Positions 1 through 7,921 of a DNA stretch of 64,000 bases are shown piece after piece. Position 1 is the stretch's first letter; each line of letters starts with the position of its first letter. The translations under genes and the position numbers were made by a program. The notes beneath the pieces were generated by a model. That model searched no databases and was not told the origin of the DNA. It was given only the letters and a program-made list of their open reading frames with translations. This DNA is from Nocardioides sp. 503 (GTDB lineage Bacteria; Actinomycetota; Actinomycetes; Propionibacteriales; Nocardioidaceae): contig NZ_SPUI01000004.1 in NCBI RefSeq assembly GCF_004522095.1, positions 496,001 to 560,000 of the forward strand. The letters are read 5' to 3'.

Positions 1-2250
1 TTCTGGGTCCGACCCGACACCAAGGGCAACTGGATCAACCTGTTCCACATCGGTGACGGGCTGGAGGGGGCCGGGAGCTTCTTCCAGGTCCAGATGCAGA
101 CCCAGGCCGACGGCAACACCGGCCTGGCCGCCACCTTCAAGGCGAAGGGCTCCAACCTGCAGGAGCGGATCTACGCCAACCCCACGCGCGACGTGGACGC
201 CGGCGCCTGGAACCACGTCGTGGTCACCCGTGAGGGTGCCACCGCGACGCTCTACCTCAACGGCGAGGAGATCGCGTCCCGCGACGACCTCACCATCGAC
301 ATGACCGACGTGGGCCCGACCAGCAACAACTGGCTCGGCCGCAACGGCTACCCGGACCCGGCCTTCGACGGTCTCATGGACGAGGTGCGGCTCTACCGCA
401 GCGCGCTCACCGACACCGACGTCGCGGCCCTGTACGCCGACGGCGCCTCTCTCCGCACGACCACGACCGTCACGGTCGACCCCGCCTCGCCCTCGCCGTT
501 CGGCGAGCCGCTGTCGGTGTCGGCGCAGGTCGAGGACGAGGCGGACGCGGCGGCCGGTGGCGAGGCCGAGCTGTGGGTCGACGGCGCGCGCGTCGGCGTA
601 CCCGTGGCCCTGGTGTCCGGTGCGGTCACGTTCCCCGAGCTCACCCTGAGCCCGGGCGAGCACGAGATCGAGGTCCGCTACCTGGCGGCCGACGGCTGGC
701 GACCCTCCCGAGCGAGCGTCACGCACACGGTCGAGCGGCCGCCGCCGGGTGAGGGCGTGCCGATCCACTACGCCTTCGACGAGAACGCCGGCACGACGTC
801 GGCCAACACCGGCAGCGACCCCTCGGTGGGTGCCGCGACGCTCCTCGGCGAGACCGGCTGGGCGCCGGGCAAGCACGGCGCAGCCGCGTCGCTGCCCGGC
901 GGCGGCGGTGGCAGCAGCAACTACGTCGACCTGCCCGACAACATCGACGCGGGCCTGGACGAGGAGTTCACCGTGTCCCTGTGGGCCCGGCCGGACGCCC
1001 TGCCCAACTGGGTCCCGCTGCTCCAGATCGGCAGCAGCACGGACACCTTCTTCCTGCTGCAGTCCTCCACGCAGGCCAACGGCCCCACCGGGTTCGCGGC
1101 GACGTTCAAGGCGCCGGGCAACCCGACGCAGGAGAGGCTGACGCTGGGCGGGGGCACCGATCTGCCCATCGGCGACTGGACGCACGTGGTCTTCACCATG
1201 AGCGGCTCGACCGGGCGGATCTACTTCGACGGCGAGCTGATGAACACCCGCAACGACTTCACCCTGGGCATCGGGGACATCGGAGTGGGTGGGGAGACCA
1301 CGGTCAACGCACTCGGCAGCACGAGCTGGCCCGACCCGAAGTTCGACGGCCTGATCGACGACTTCCGGATGTACGGCTACGAGCTGACCGAGGACCAGGT
1401 CTCCGAGCTGTACGAGGCGCCGGTCGGGTCCGCGGACTCCTACAGCACCGGCCAGGGCCAGGCCCTGACGGTCCCGGCGCCCGGCGTGCTGGCCAACGAC
1501 ACCGACGCCCAGGACGACGTGCTGACGGCGACCGACGCCACCCAGCCGACCCACGGCCAGGTGACGCTGGAGACCGACGGCTCGTTCACCTACACCCCCG
1601 CGCCGGGCTTCTCCGGCACGGACCGCTTCACCTACAAGGTCCGGGGTGGCGAGCTCTCCTCGAGCCCGACGGAGGTCACCATCACGGTGGCCCCGGCCTC
1701 CGGGACCACGGTGTCCGCGACGGCCGGTCGGGTGACCTACGGCCGGGCCGGCACGGTGGCGGTCACGGTGACGCCGGCGACGGCGACCGGGCGGGTGGAG
1801 GTGCTGAGCGGTTCGAAGCTCCTGGGCTCCGGCACGGTCACGGCCGGCAAGGGCTCGGTCGTGCTGCCGGCGAGGGCACTGCCCCCGGGCACGCACGCGC
1901 TGACCCTGCGCTACGCCGGGGACGAGGCGCACGCGGCGTCGACGGGCCAGCTCCGGCTGGCGGTGGTCAAGGCCGTGCCCAGCATGAAGGTCAAGGCCCC
2001 GACGAAGATCAAGAAGGGCAAGCGGGCCACTGTCTCGGTCACGCTGGCCGCGCCGGGCGTCACGCTCACCGGCCAGGTGCGCGTCACGGTGAACGGCAAG
2101 AAGGTGGTCGGGACGGTCCGCAACGGACGGGTGGTCCTCCGCCTGCCGAAGGCGGCGCGCGTCGGTCGTCTCAAGGCGACGGTCGCCTACCTCGGCAGTC
2201 CCTACGCGGCAGCCGTGACCCGCAGCGTCACGATCCGGGTCACCCGGTAG
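1..2250 (+). CDS. LamG/Ig-repeat surface protein (5' truncated)
   Basis: The reading frame is open from the first base of the window, so the N-terminus lies upstream; 749 codons are visible. The first ~145 residues form a LamG/concanavalin-like jelly roll (FWVRPDTKGNW, then GLMDEVRLYRSALTDTDV). A short Ig-like segment follows, then a second LamG unit at about 245-470 (FTVSLWARPD, FDGLIDDFRMYGYELTEDQV). A cadherin/VCBS-like unit at about 475-560 carries GVLANDTDAQDD and GSFTYTPAPGFSGTD. Two bacterial Ig-like (Ig_3-type) units end the protein. There is no visible sortase motif or C-terminal membrane anchor. LamG folds usually bind glycans or proteins, so a secreted adhesin or the non-catalytic tail of a secreted hydrolase is likely; any catalytic domain would be outside the window. 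Two large palindromes follow the stop codon. Confidence 0.85.
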   Translation, partial: FWVRPDTKGNWINLFHIGDGLEGAGSFFQVQMQTQADGNTGLAATFKAKGSNLQERIYANPTRDVDAGAWNHVVVTREGATATLYLNGEEIASRDDLTIDMTDVGPTSNNWLGRNGYPDPAFDGLMDEVRLYRSALTDTDVAALYADGASLRTTTTVTVDPASPSPFGEPLSVSAQVEDEADAAAGGEAELWVDGARVGVPVALVSGAVTFPELTLSPGEHEIEVRYLAADGWRPSRASVTHTVERPPPGEGVPIHYAFDENAGTTSANTGSDPSVGAATLLGETGWAPGKHGAAASLPGGGGGSSNYVDLPDNIDAGLDEEFTVSLWARPDALPNWVPLLQIGSSTDTFFLLQSSTQANGPTGFAATFKAPGNPTQERLTLGGGTDLPIGDWTHVVFTMSGSTGRIYFDGELMNTRNDFTLGIGDIGVGGETTVNALGSTSWPDPKFDGLIDDFRMYGYELTEDQVSELYEAPVGSADSYSTGQGQALTVPAPGVLANDTDAQDDVLTATDATQPTHGQVTLETDGSFTYTPAPGFSGTDRFTYKVRGGELSSSPTEVTITVAPASGTTVSATAGRVTYGRAGTVAVTVTPATATGRVEVLSGSKLLGSGTVTAGKGSVVLPARALPPGTHALTLRYAGDEAHAASTGQLRLAVVKAVPSMKVKAPTKIKKGKRATVSVTLAAPGVTLTGQVRVTVNGKKVVGTVRNGRVVLRLPKAARVGRLKATVAYLGSPYAAAVTRSVTIRVTR

Positions 2251-2267
2251 CCACCAGGTAGCACGAC

Positions 2268-2301
2268 AGCGGGCCCGGAGGACATGTCCTCCGGGCCCGC
2301 T
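2268..2301. terminator. perfect 34-nt palindrome, terminator-like
   Basis: The 17-nt arms (2268-2284 and 2285-2301) are exact reverse complements, rich in GC, 17 nt after the stop of the LamG gene. There is no U-tract, which is usual for high-GC actinobacterial terminators. It sits between convergent genes and may act in both directions. Confidence 0.65.
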
Positions 2302-2340
2302 TCGTCGTACGCCGGCCGGCAGCCGGCTGGCAACCGCCCT

Positions 2341-2412
2341 ATGTAACACGTCGTCCCCGGTACTTCCCGCCCGTTGCAACGGGATGGAAGTACCGGGGAC
2401 GACGTGTTACAT
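2341..2412. repeat. 72-nt palindromic element with nested palindrome
   Basis: Two 27-nt arms (2341-2367 and 2386-2412) are exact reverse complements. The 18-nt centre contains its own 14-nt palindrome, CCCGTTGCAACGGG (2370-2383). The element ends 11 nt past the tautomerase stop, between convergent genes. It could be a bidirectional terminator, but 27 perfect base pairs is far more than termination needs, so a dispersed palindromic repeat is a fair alternative. Confidence 0.7.
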
Positions 2413-2423
2413 GCTCTCTGAGG

Positions 2424-2651
2424 TCAGCTCTCGTCGGCGAGGGCCGCCACGACCCCGGCGCGGCTCTGGTCCTCGCTGGCGAGCACGCCGCCGTTGGCCA
2501 CGATGTCGGGGGTGATCTCGGAGAAGACCATGCGGACGTCCTGGCGGCGCGCGCCCAGGATCTCGACGGCCTGGTCGGCGACGGCGGCGGCGAAGGCGCG
2601 GCGCTGCTCGACGGTGCGGCCCCGGAGGAGCTCGACGGTGATGTTGGGCAT
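2424..2651 (-). CDS. 4-oxalocrotonate tautomerase family protein
   Basis: 75 residues, close to the 60-80 usual for this family. The start was placed at MPNITVELLRG because the family uses an N-terminal proline, exposed after Met removal, as catalytic base; this start also has a good SD (AGAAGGGA). A longer frame to 2723 would bury the proline. The body matches the family: TVEQRRAFAAAVADQA in helix 1, then VRMVFSEITPDIVANGG. Members isomerise enol/keto acids, often in aromatic breakdown; the substrate here cannot be told. It is divergent from the copper gene, with shared repeats between the two. Confidence 0.85.
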   Translation of the reverse strand: MPNITVELLRGRTVEQRRAFAAAVADQAVEILGARRQDVRMVFSEITPDIVANGGVLASEDQSRAGVVAALADES

Positions 2652-2703
2652 GGGTGGTCCCTTCTCGTCGGTCGCCGGCGCGGAGGTCCACATGGGCGGC
2701 CTG

Positions 2704-2761
2704 GGTTCATTGATGTGAACCACACGATACGGGATTCCAGCCGCAGTTCACATTCTTGACA
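2704..2761. promoter_or_regulatory. dyad and half-site cluster between divergent genes
   Basis: GGTTCA-ttgatg-TGAACC (2704-2721) is an 18-nt dyad. ATGTGAAC (2713-2720) recurs inverted as GTTCACAT (2746-2753), and GGTTCA appears again at 2764-2769 and 2777-2782. A TTGACA box (2756-2761) could be a -35 for the copper gene. This looks like binding sites for an unidentified repressor serving both genes. No dedicated regulator lies beside it. Confidence 0.45.
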
Positions 2762-2868
2762 TTGGTTCAGCGCGCTGGTTCAGTGACGGTCGTCACGGCG
2801 CCCGACCGGCGACCTCGACCCCCCTCGGACCCAGCCCGCGCTCCAGCCCTCGACCCAGGACGTGACCC

Positions 2869-4527
2869 GTGAACCGGTGGCGACGCGTCGCGCACCTCGT
2901 CCTCGTGGCGGTGGTGGCGCTGCTGGTGCTGGGCACCGCCGCGCCGGCGAGCGCGCACGCGACGCTGGTCGCCAGCGACCCGGCCGAGGGGGCGGTGCTG
3001 GAGTCCGCCCCCGAGCGCATCGGGCTCACCTTCGACGAGGCGGTCGCCGGCGTGCCCGACGGCGTCCAGGTCTTCGACGCCGAGGGCGAGTCGGTGGCGT
3101 CGTCCTCGTCGGTCAGCGGCAAGGAGCTGGCCGTCGAGCTCGGCGAGGACGTCGGCGACGGCACGCTCGTGGTGGTCTGGCGCGTCCTCTCCGAGGACGG
3201 GCACCCCATCAGCGGCTCCCTCAGCTTCTCCGTCGGCGCGCCCAGCGCCCGCGTCACGCCTCCGGCGCAGACCACGGCCACGGACGCCCCCTGGACCCTG
3301 GGCGCGGCCCGCGTCGTCGGCTACGTCGGGCTGCTGCTGACGGCGGGGCTCACGGTCTTCACGCTCCTCCTCCTGACCCCGGCGGTGCCGGCGGCGGCCC
3401 GCCGGCGGCCGGCACGCGTCGCCCGCCTCGGCGCCGTCGCGGCGGCGCTCGGCTGGCTGACCGGCCTCCCGCTCACCGTCGCCTACCAGGTCGGCGGCGG
3501 CCTCGACTCCCTCTCCCGGTCGGCGACCTGGTCGGCCCTCCCACCCACGGAGTACGGCGTGACGGCCGCGGTCGTCCTCGGCTCGGTCGTGGCGGTCGTG
3601 CTGCTCGGCCACGGGGCGCCCGGACGTGGACGCGGGCGGGCCGCGCTCGGGGCGGGCGCGGTGGCGCTCGCGGGGCCGGCCCTCACCGGCCACACCCGCG
3701 CGGCCAGCCCGGAGGCGCTGGCGGTCGCGGCGGACGCGCTGCACTTGGTGGCGGGCAGCGTCTGGCTCGGCGGGCTGGTGGGTCTCGCGCTGGTGCTCCC
3801 GGGGCTGACCGGGCGCGACGCCGCCGGGGGAGAGGTCCTGGCCCGCTTCTCCGGGGTGGCGGCCGGTGTCCTGGCGGCGTTGACCGTCACCGGTGTGCTG
3901 CTCGCCTGGCGCATCGTCGGTGCCTGGCGCCCGCTGGTCGACACCGACTACGGGCTGCTCCTGCTGGGCAAGGTCGCGCTCGTGCTGGTCGCGGTGGCGA
4001 TCGCGGCGTGGAACCGCTTCGCCCTGCTGCCGCGCCTCCAGCGCGCGGTCAAGCGCCGCGACCGCGACAGCGGCAGCCGGCTGGTGGCGCGCTCGACGTT
4101 CGCCGAGGCCGGCGTGCTGCTGGCGGTGCTGCTGGTCACCGGCGTGCTGGTGGACGAGAGCCCGGAGCCCGAGGCCGCCGCCGCGAGCGCGGCCGACCCC
4201 ACCCGCGGCGGCCCCCAGGTGGCGCCGCTGGACGACGTCACGGTGGAGGCCGAGCTCTCCCCGCAGGCCGTCGGACCCACCACGCTCACCCTCCGGCTGC
4301 GCGACTCCACCGGCGCGCCGGCGGTGTTCTACGAGCCGCCGCGGGCGCGGCTGTTCTCCGAGCAGGTCGACCTCGGGACCGTGCCGCTCACCTCGACGGT
4401 CGCCGGCACCCACACCGCGCAGCTCGTGCTGCCCTCGCCCGGGACCTGGCGGCTGCAGGTCTCGCTGCGCACCGGCGAGTTCGACAACCCCGTGACCTAC
4501 CTGGAGTTCGTCGTCGGCGAGCCGTAG
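2869..4527 (+). CDS. CopC-CopD copper resistance fusion
   Basis: 552 residues. A signal peptide ends at ...APASA, exposing His as the first mature residue (HATLV), as in CopC where it binds Cu(II). The CopC domain runs to about 125 and keeps the second conserved His (SEDGHPISG). A CopD membrane domain with about eight hydrophobic segments spans about 145-425. A soluble C-terminal beta domain (about 450-552) resembles the extracellular tail of YcnJ-type proteins. Such fusions bind copper outside the cell and probably move it across the membrane. The GTG start was chosen because it begins the basic n-region MNRWRR. No cue-type regulator or ATPase is adjacent. Confidence 0.88.
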   Translation: MNRWRRVAHLVLVAVVALLVLGTAAPASAHATLVASDPAEGAVLESAPERIGLTFDEAVAGVPDGVQVFDAEGESVASSSSVSGKELAVELGEDVGDGTLVVVWRVLSEDGHPISGSLSFSVGAPSARVTPPAQTTATDAPWTLGAARVVGYVGLLLTAGLTVFTLLLLTPAVPAAARRRPARVARLGAVAAALGWLTGLPLTVAYQVGGGLDSLSRSATWSALPPTEYGVTAAVVLGSVVAVVLLGHGAPGRGRGRAALGAGAVALAGPALTGHTRAASPEALAVAADALHLVAGSVWLGGLVGLALVLPGLTGRDAAGGEVLARFSGVAAGVLAALTVTGVLLAWRIVGAWRPLVDTDYGLLLLGKVALVLVAVAIAAWNRFALLPRLQRAVKRRDRDSGSRLVARSTFAEAGVLLAVLLVTGVLVDESPEPEAAAASAADPTRGGPQVAPLDDVTVEAELSPQAVGPTTLTLRLRDSTGAPAVFYEPPRARLFSEQVDLGTVPLTSTVAGTHTAQLVLPSPGTWRLQVSLRTGEFDNPVTYLEFVVGEP

Positions 4528-4540
4528 CCGCGGGAAGGGC

Positions 4541-4558
4541 AGCGCCCCTCGGGGCGTT
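4541..4558. terminator. short GC hairpin after copCD
   Basis: AGCGCCCC and GGGGCGTT pair over about 7-8 bp with a minimal loop, 14 nt after the CopC-CopD stop and before the next gene's GTG start. It may weakly terminate or insulate the two genes. Confidence 0.4.
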
Positions 4559-4566
4559 GACCCGGG

Positions 4567-5532
4567 GTGAGGCTCTCGCTGCTGGACCGCTCCCGGACCC
4601 GGGCGGGACGTCCCGACGCCGAGGGGGTCACCGGCACCGTCGCACGCGCCGTCCACGCCGAGACGGTCGGCTACGAGCGGTTCTGGGTCGCGGAGCACCA
4701 TGCCGTGCCCGGCATCGCGTCCGGCGCCCCCGCAGTGCTGCTGGCGGCGGTCGGCGCGGCCACCTCACGGATCCGCATCGGGTCCGGTGGCGTGATGCTG
4801 CCGCACCACCAGCCGTTCGTCGTGGCCGAGCAGTTCCGCGTGCTCGAGGCGCTGCACCCCGGTCGCGTCGACCTGGGGCTGGGCCGGTCCCTGGGCTTCA
4901 CCGCGCCCGTCCGCCGCGCGCTGCGCCACGAGGCGGACGCGCCGGACACCTTCGAGGCCGACCTGCTCGAGCTGCGCGGTTACCTCGAGGGCACCGCGGC
5001 CCTGACCGTCCGACCTGCCACCGCGCCGGTGCCCATGCACGTGCTGGCCACCGGGCGCGGGCTGCGGCTGGCGGCCGGGCTGGGCCTGCCGGTGGTGCTG
5101 GGCGGCCCGATCCTGGACGACCCGGACGTCGGCGAGGCGCTGGCCGCCTACCGTCGGGACTTCCGACCCCACCGGGGCAGCGCCGCCGGCGTCACGGTCT
5201 CCCTGGACGTCACGGTGGCCGCCGACGACGCGACGGCCCGCGAGCTGGCGCTGCCGGAGGCCTGGGCCATGGCGCGCTCGCGGCAGACCGGCGAGTTCCC
5301 GCCCCTGGAGAGCCCACGAGACATCCGCTCGCAGCCCTGGCCCGACCAGGTACGCCGACGGGTGGATGCCTCCCTGGAGCGGGCCGTGGCGGGCGGGCCG
5401 GCCACCGTGCGCCGGGCGCTCGGGCGGCTCGCCGAGCGCACGCAGGCGGACGAGCTGATGGCCAGCACGTCGACGTACGACCGCGAGGCGCTGCTGGCCT
5501 CCGACGCGGCGCTGCGCGACCTCGTCGGGTGA
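4567..5532 (+). CDS. LLM-class flavin monooxygenase (MsnO8-like)
   Basis: 321 residues, a bacterial luciferase-like TIM barrel. It opens with LSLLDRSRTRAG, as in the MsnO8 subgroup, followed by RFWVAEHH, the very conserved ...IRIGSGGVMLPHHQP and LHPGRVDLGLGRS. Family members use FMNH2 or F420 to oxidise small molecules; the substrate is unknown. The GTG start lies 39 nt after the copper gene, behind a small hairpin. The stop is 6 nt from the end of the convergent kinase gene. Confidence 0.85.
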   Translation: MRLSLLDRSRTRAGRPDAEGVTGTVARAVHAETVGYERFWVAEHHAVPGIASGAPAVLLAAVGAATSRIRIGSGGVMLPHHQPFVVAEQFRVLEALHPGRVDLGLGRSLGFTAPVRRALRHEADAPDTFEADLLELRGYLEGTAALTVRPATAPVPMHVLATGRGLRLAAGLGLPVVLGGPILDDPDVGEALAAYRRDFRPHRGSAAGVTVSLDVTVAADDATARELALPEAWAMARSRQTGEFPPLESPRDIRSQPWPDQVRRRVDASLERAVAGGPATVRRALGRLAERTQADELMASTSTYDREALLASDAALRDLVG

Positions 5533-5538
5533 GCCGCC

Positions 5539-7485
5539 TCAGCCCGTCGTGCGGCTCAGGGGCAGCCGGACCGTGAACGTGCTGCCCGCGCCCAGCGCCG
5601 AGTCCAGCAGGATCGACCCGCCGTGGCGCTGCACGATCCGGCGCACGATGCTCAGCCCGAGCCCGGTGCCCGGCAGGGCCAGGGCCTCGGGGTTGGTCGA
5701 GCGGAAGAACTCCGAGAACAGCTCCTCCTGGTCGTGCTTGCTGATGCCGTAGCCGGTGTCGTGGACCACCAGGCGCACGAAGCGCTCCGTCCGCGCGGTC
5801 GACACGGTGACGGTGCCGCCGGCGGGGGTGTACTTGACGGCGTTGCCGACCAGGTTGAGGGCCACCCGCTCGAGCTCGTCGCGGTCGCCGCTGATCAGCA
5901 GCGGTCCGGCGTACGGCAGCACCCGGAGGGTGACGCCCTTCTCCACCGCCAGCGGGCGGATCGAGGACGCGGCGTCGACGGCCGCCTGCTGCAGGTCGAC
6001 GACGCCCGAGACGGTGGGGACGTCGGCGTCGGTGACCTGCTTGAGGGTGAGCAGGTCGTTGATGAGCGTCATCACGCGCTCGAGGTTGCGACCGATCACG
6101 CGGAAGCTCGACTCCGGGGCCGCGGCGGGGTCGTCCTCGACCAGCTCGAGGTGGCCCTTGATCGACGTCAGCGGGGTGCGCAGCTCGTGGGACACCGTCG
6201 AGATCAGGTCGCTCTTGTAGTGGTCGAGCGCCTCCAGCTGGCCCACGAGCACGTGCTCGCGCTCGAGCAGCCGGGCGTTGAGGACCGCCTGCCCGAGGTT
6301 GCGGGCGATCTGGCCGGCCGCCTGGACCTCGTGGGGGGAGAAGTCCGGACGACCCACGCGCCGTACGGCGATCAGGTAGCCCAGGCAGTCGGGTCCGGCG
6401 CCGAGAGGAGCGAGCAGCAGCGTCTGGGCGCCGAGCGGCCTCAGGTAGTCGGTGAGCGCCTCCTGCTGCGGTCCGGTCGGGTCCAGCCGGCGCGCCCGAC
6501 GGGGCACCCAGCCGGCGCGCCCGCCCGCCACCTCGACCCGTTCGCCGGTCTCGAGGCGGGGCCGGGTGGGTGCCGCGGTGCGCCCGGTCAGGACGGGAGT
6601 GACCCGCGCCGCCGAGGAGTCCTCGATCCGCGCCAGGGCGATCTGCCCCTTGGCCCAGGCGTCCCGGGCGGAGCGCGCGACGATCTCGAGCAGCTCGTCC
6701 GGTGCGGGCCCGAGCTCGTCGGGGTAGCGGGCGCCGATGCCCGAGACCCGGTCGCCGTCCCCCAGCGCGCGCAGCCACAGGCTGTCGGCGCCGAGGGCCT
6801 CGGCGATCGGGTGGGCGCTGCTGCCGATGACGTGGGTGACCTCGAGCGAGCGCGTGGCGTTGCTGTGGATCGCCTCGACGGCGGCGGCCAGCCGGACCTG
6901 CTCCTCCAGGTCGGAGGCCCGGCGGGCGTTGTGCAGCGCGATGCCGGCGAGGTCGGAGTACATCTCCAGCAGCTCGCGGCGCGCCTGGTCCGGCCGCCTG
7001 CCGTCGACCGGCATGTCCACCGACAGCAGGCCGAGGAGCTCGCCCGCGGGGGAGCGCAGTGGTGAGCGCAGGGTGTCCTCGGGTCGCCATCGGTCGGGGT
7101 CCGGCTGCTCGTCCGTCTCCGGGTCCGCCGCGGGGAACCACCCCGTCGACACGTCCCCGAGCCGCTCGGCGGGGATGAACAGCAGGGAGCCCCATCGCTC
7201 GGCGAGGGCGAGCTCGTCCTCCATGGAGGCCAACGAGACCTCGTGGCCGAGGAGCTGCTCGCGGGCCTCGGCGCTGCCGGAGACCGCCGAGATGTGGAAG
7301 GTCAGGTCACGGGTGAGGTAGCTGATCGCCGCCACCTCGAAGCCCACGGCCTGCGCGACGCCCTCGGCCACCGCGTCGAGCACGGAGTCGACGTCGGCGC
7401 CGCCGTTGATGCGGCGCATGATCTGGTAGATCGGTCGGAGCTCTCCGACGTGTGCTCGGACCGGGCTCACGGCCACCTCCCCCAC
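5539..7485 (-). CDS. cytoplasmic GAF-GAF sensor histidine kinase
   Basis: 648 residues, no membrane segment. Two GAF-type sensor regions lie at about 20-190 and 200-405. A short coiled linker (LLEREHVLVGQLEALDHYKS) leads to a HisKA domain with phospho-acceptor His433 in VSHELRTPL. The ATPase domain has the N box with Asn548 (NLVGNAVKY), G1 HDTGYGIS (575-582), F box SEFF and G2 GTGLGLS (606-612). All catalytic motifs are intact, so it should be active. No response regulator is next to it, so it is an orphan. GAF domains suggest a small-molecule, redox or nucleotide signal; no haem-binding motif could be assigned. Co-transcription with the upstream DUF4235 gene is possible, but the 32-nt gap proves nothing. 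Confidence 0.92.
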   Translation of the reverse strand: MGEVAVSPVRAHVGELRPIYQIMRRINGGADVDSVLDAVAEGVAQAVGFEVAAISYLTRDLTFHISAVSGSAEAREQLLGHEVSLASMEDELALAERWGSLLFIPAERLGDVSTGWFPAADPETDEQPDPDRWRPEDTLRSPLRSPAGELLGLLSVDMPVDGRRPDQARRELLEMYSDLAGIALHNARRASDLEEQVRLAAAVEAIHSNATRSLEVTHVIGSSAHPIAEALGADSLWLRALGDGDRVSGIGARYPDELGPAPDELLEIVARSARDAWAKGQIALARIEDSSAARVTPVLTGRTAAPTRPRLETGERVEVAGGRAGWVPRRARRLDPTGPQQEALTDYLRPLGAQTLLLAPLGAGPDCLGYLIAVRRVGRPDFSPHEVQAAGQIARNLGQAVLNARLLEREHVLVGQLEALDHYKSDLISTVSHELRTPLTSIKGHLELVEDDPAAAPESSFRVIGRNLERVMTLINDLLTLKQVTDADVPTVSGVVDLQQAAVDAASSIRPLAVEKGVTLRVLPYAGPLLISGDRDELERVALNLVGNAVKYTPAGGTVTVSTARTERFVRLVVHDTGYGISKHDQEELFSEFFRSTNPEALALPGTGLGLSIVRRIVQRHGGSILLDSALGAGSTFTVRLPLSRTTG

Positions 7486-7517
7486 GAGCCGTCAGTCTCG
7501 CAGGTGGGCGGCGGTGC

Positions 7518-7835
7518 TCAAGAGACCGGCGTGGGGGCGTCCTTGTCCTGACCGTCGCGCTGCAGGCCGGGAGGCAGGTGGCCGGTCTGCTTGGCGAAGA
7601 CGTGGGCGGCCTGGCGGGTGGCGAACATCCGGGCCAGCGCGATGAGCGTGCCGCTCACCGCGGCCCAGGTCACGGCCTCCCACACGTTGACGTCGGGATC
7701 GGCCGGGTTGGCCGGCGGGTTCTTGCCGGTCGCCGCCTTCCAGGACGCGTTGAGGCCCTTCTTCGCCATGGCGGCGGCGCCGAGGGCGGAGGCGAGCGAG
7801 ACGGCGGAGAAGAGCTTGGAGCTGTCGGAGGCCAT
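7518..7835 (-). CDS. DUF4235 small membrane protein
   Basis: 105 residues. The start at MASDSSKLF was preferred to the upstream ATG at 7877 because family members begin near this point. It has two short hydrophobic stretches (SAVSLASALGAAAMA and EAVTWAAVSGTLIALARM) separated by the family's KAATGKNPPANP loop; the tail is polar. DUF4235 proteins are common in actinobacteria and have no known function. The gene is divergent from the SARP regulator, and upstream of the histidine kinase in the same direction. Confidence 0.75.
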   Translation of the reverse strand: MASDSSKLFSAVSLASALGAAAMAKKGLNASWKAATGKNPPANPADPDVNVWEAVTWAAVSGTLIALARMFATRQAAHVFAKQTGHLPPGLQRDGQDKDAPTPVS

Positions 7836-7909
7836 GCGGGGGCGGTACCCACGCGTGCCCGGTCCCATCCGGACCACGGAATCTCCCGCCGTCGAGCCGT
7901 CGTCTTTCC

Positions 7910-7915
7910 TAGGCT
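7910..7915 (+). promoter_or_regulatory. -10 box TAGGCT, leaderless start
   Basis: TAGGCT ends 6 nt before the ATG of the SARP gene at 7922 and no SD is present, so transcription probably starts at the start codon. Confidence 0.5.
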
Positions 7916-7921
7916 GGGCGG

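Noticed and set aside
2767-4701. 644-codon minus-strand frame opposite copCD
   Set aside because: Arg/Gly-rich shadow with no domain; the + strand has a signal peptide and CopC and CopD features.
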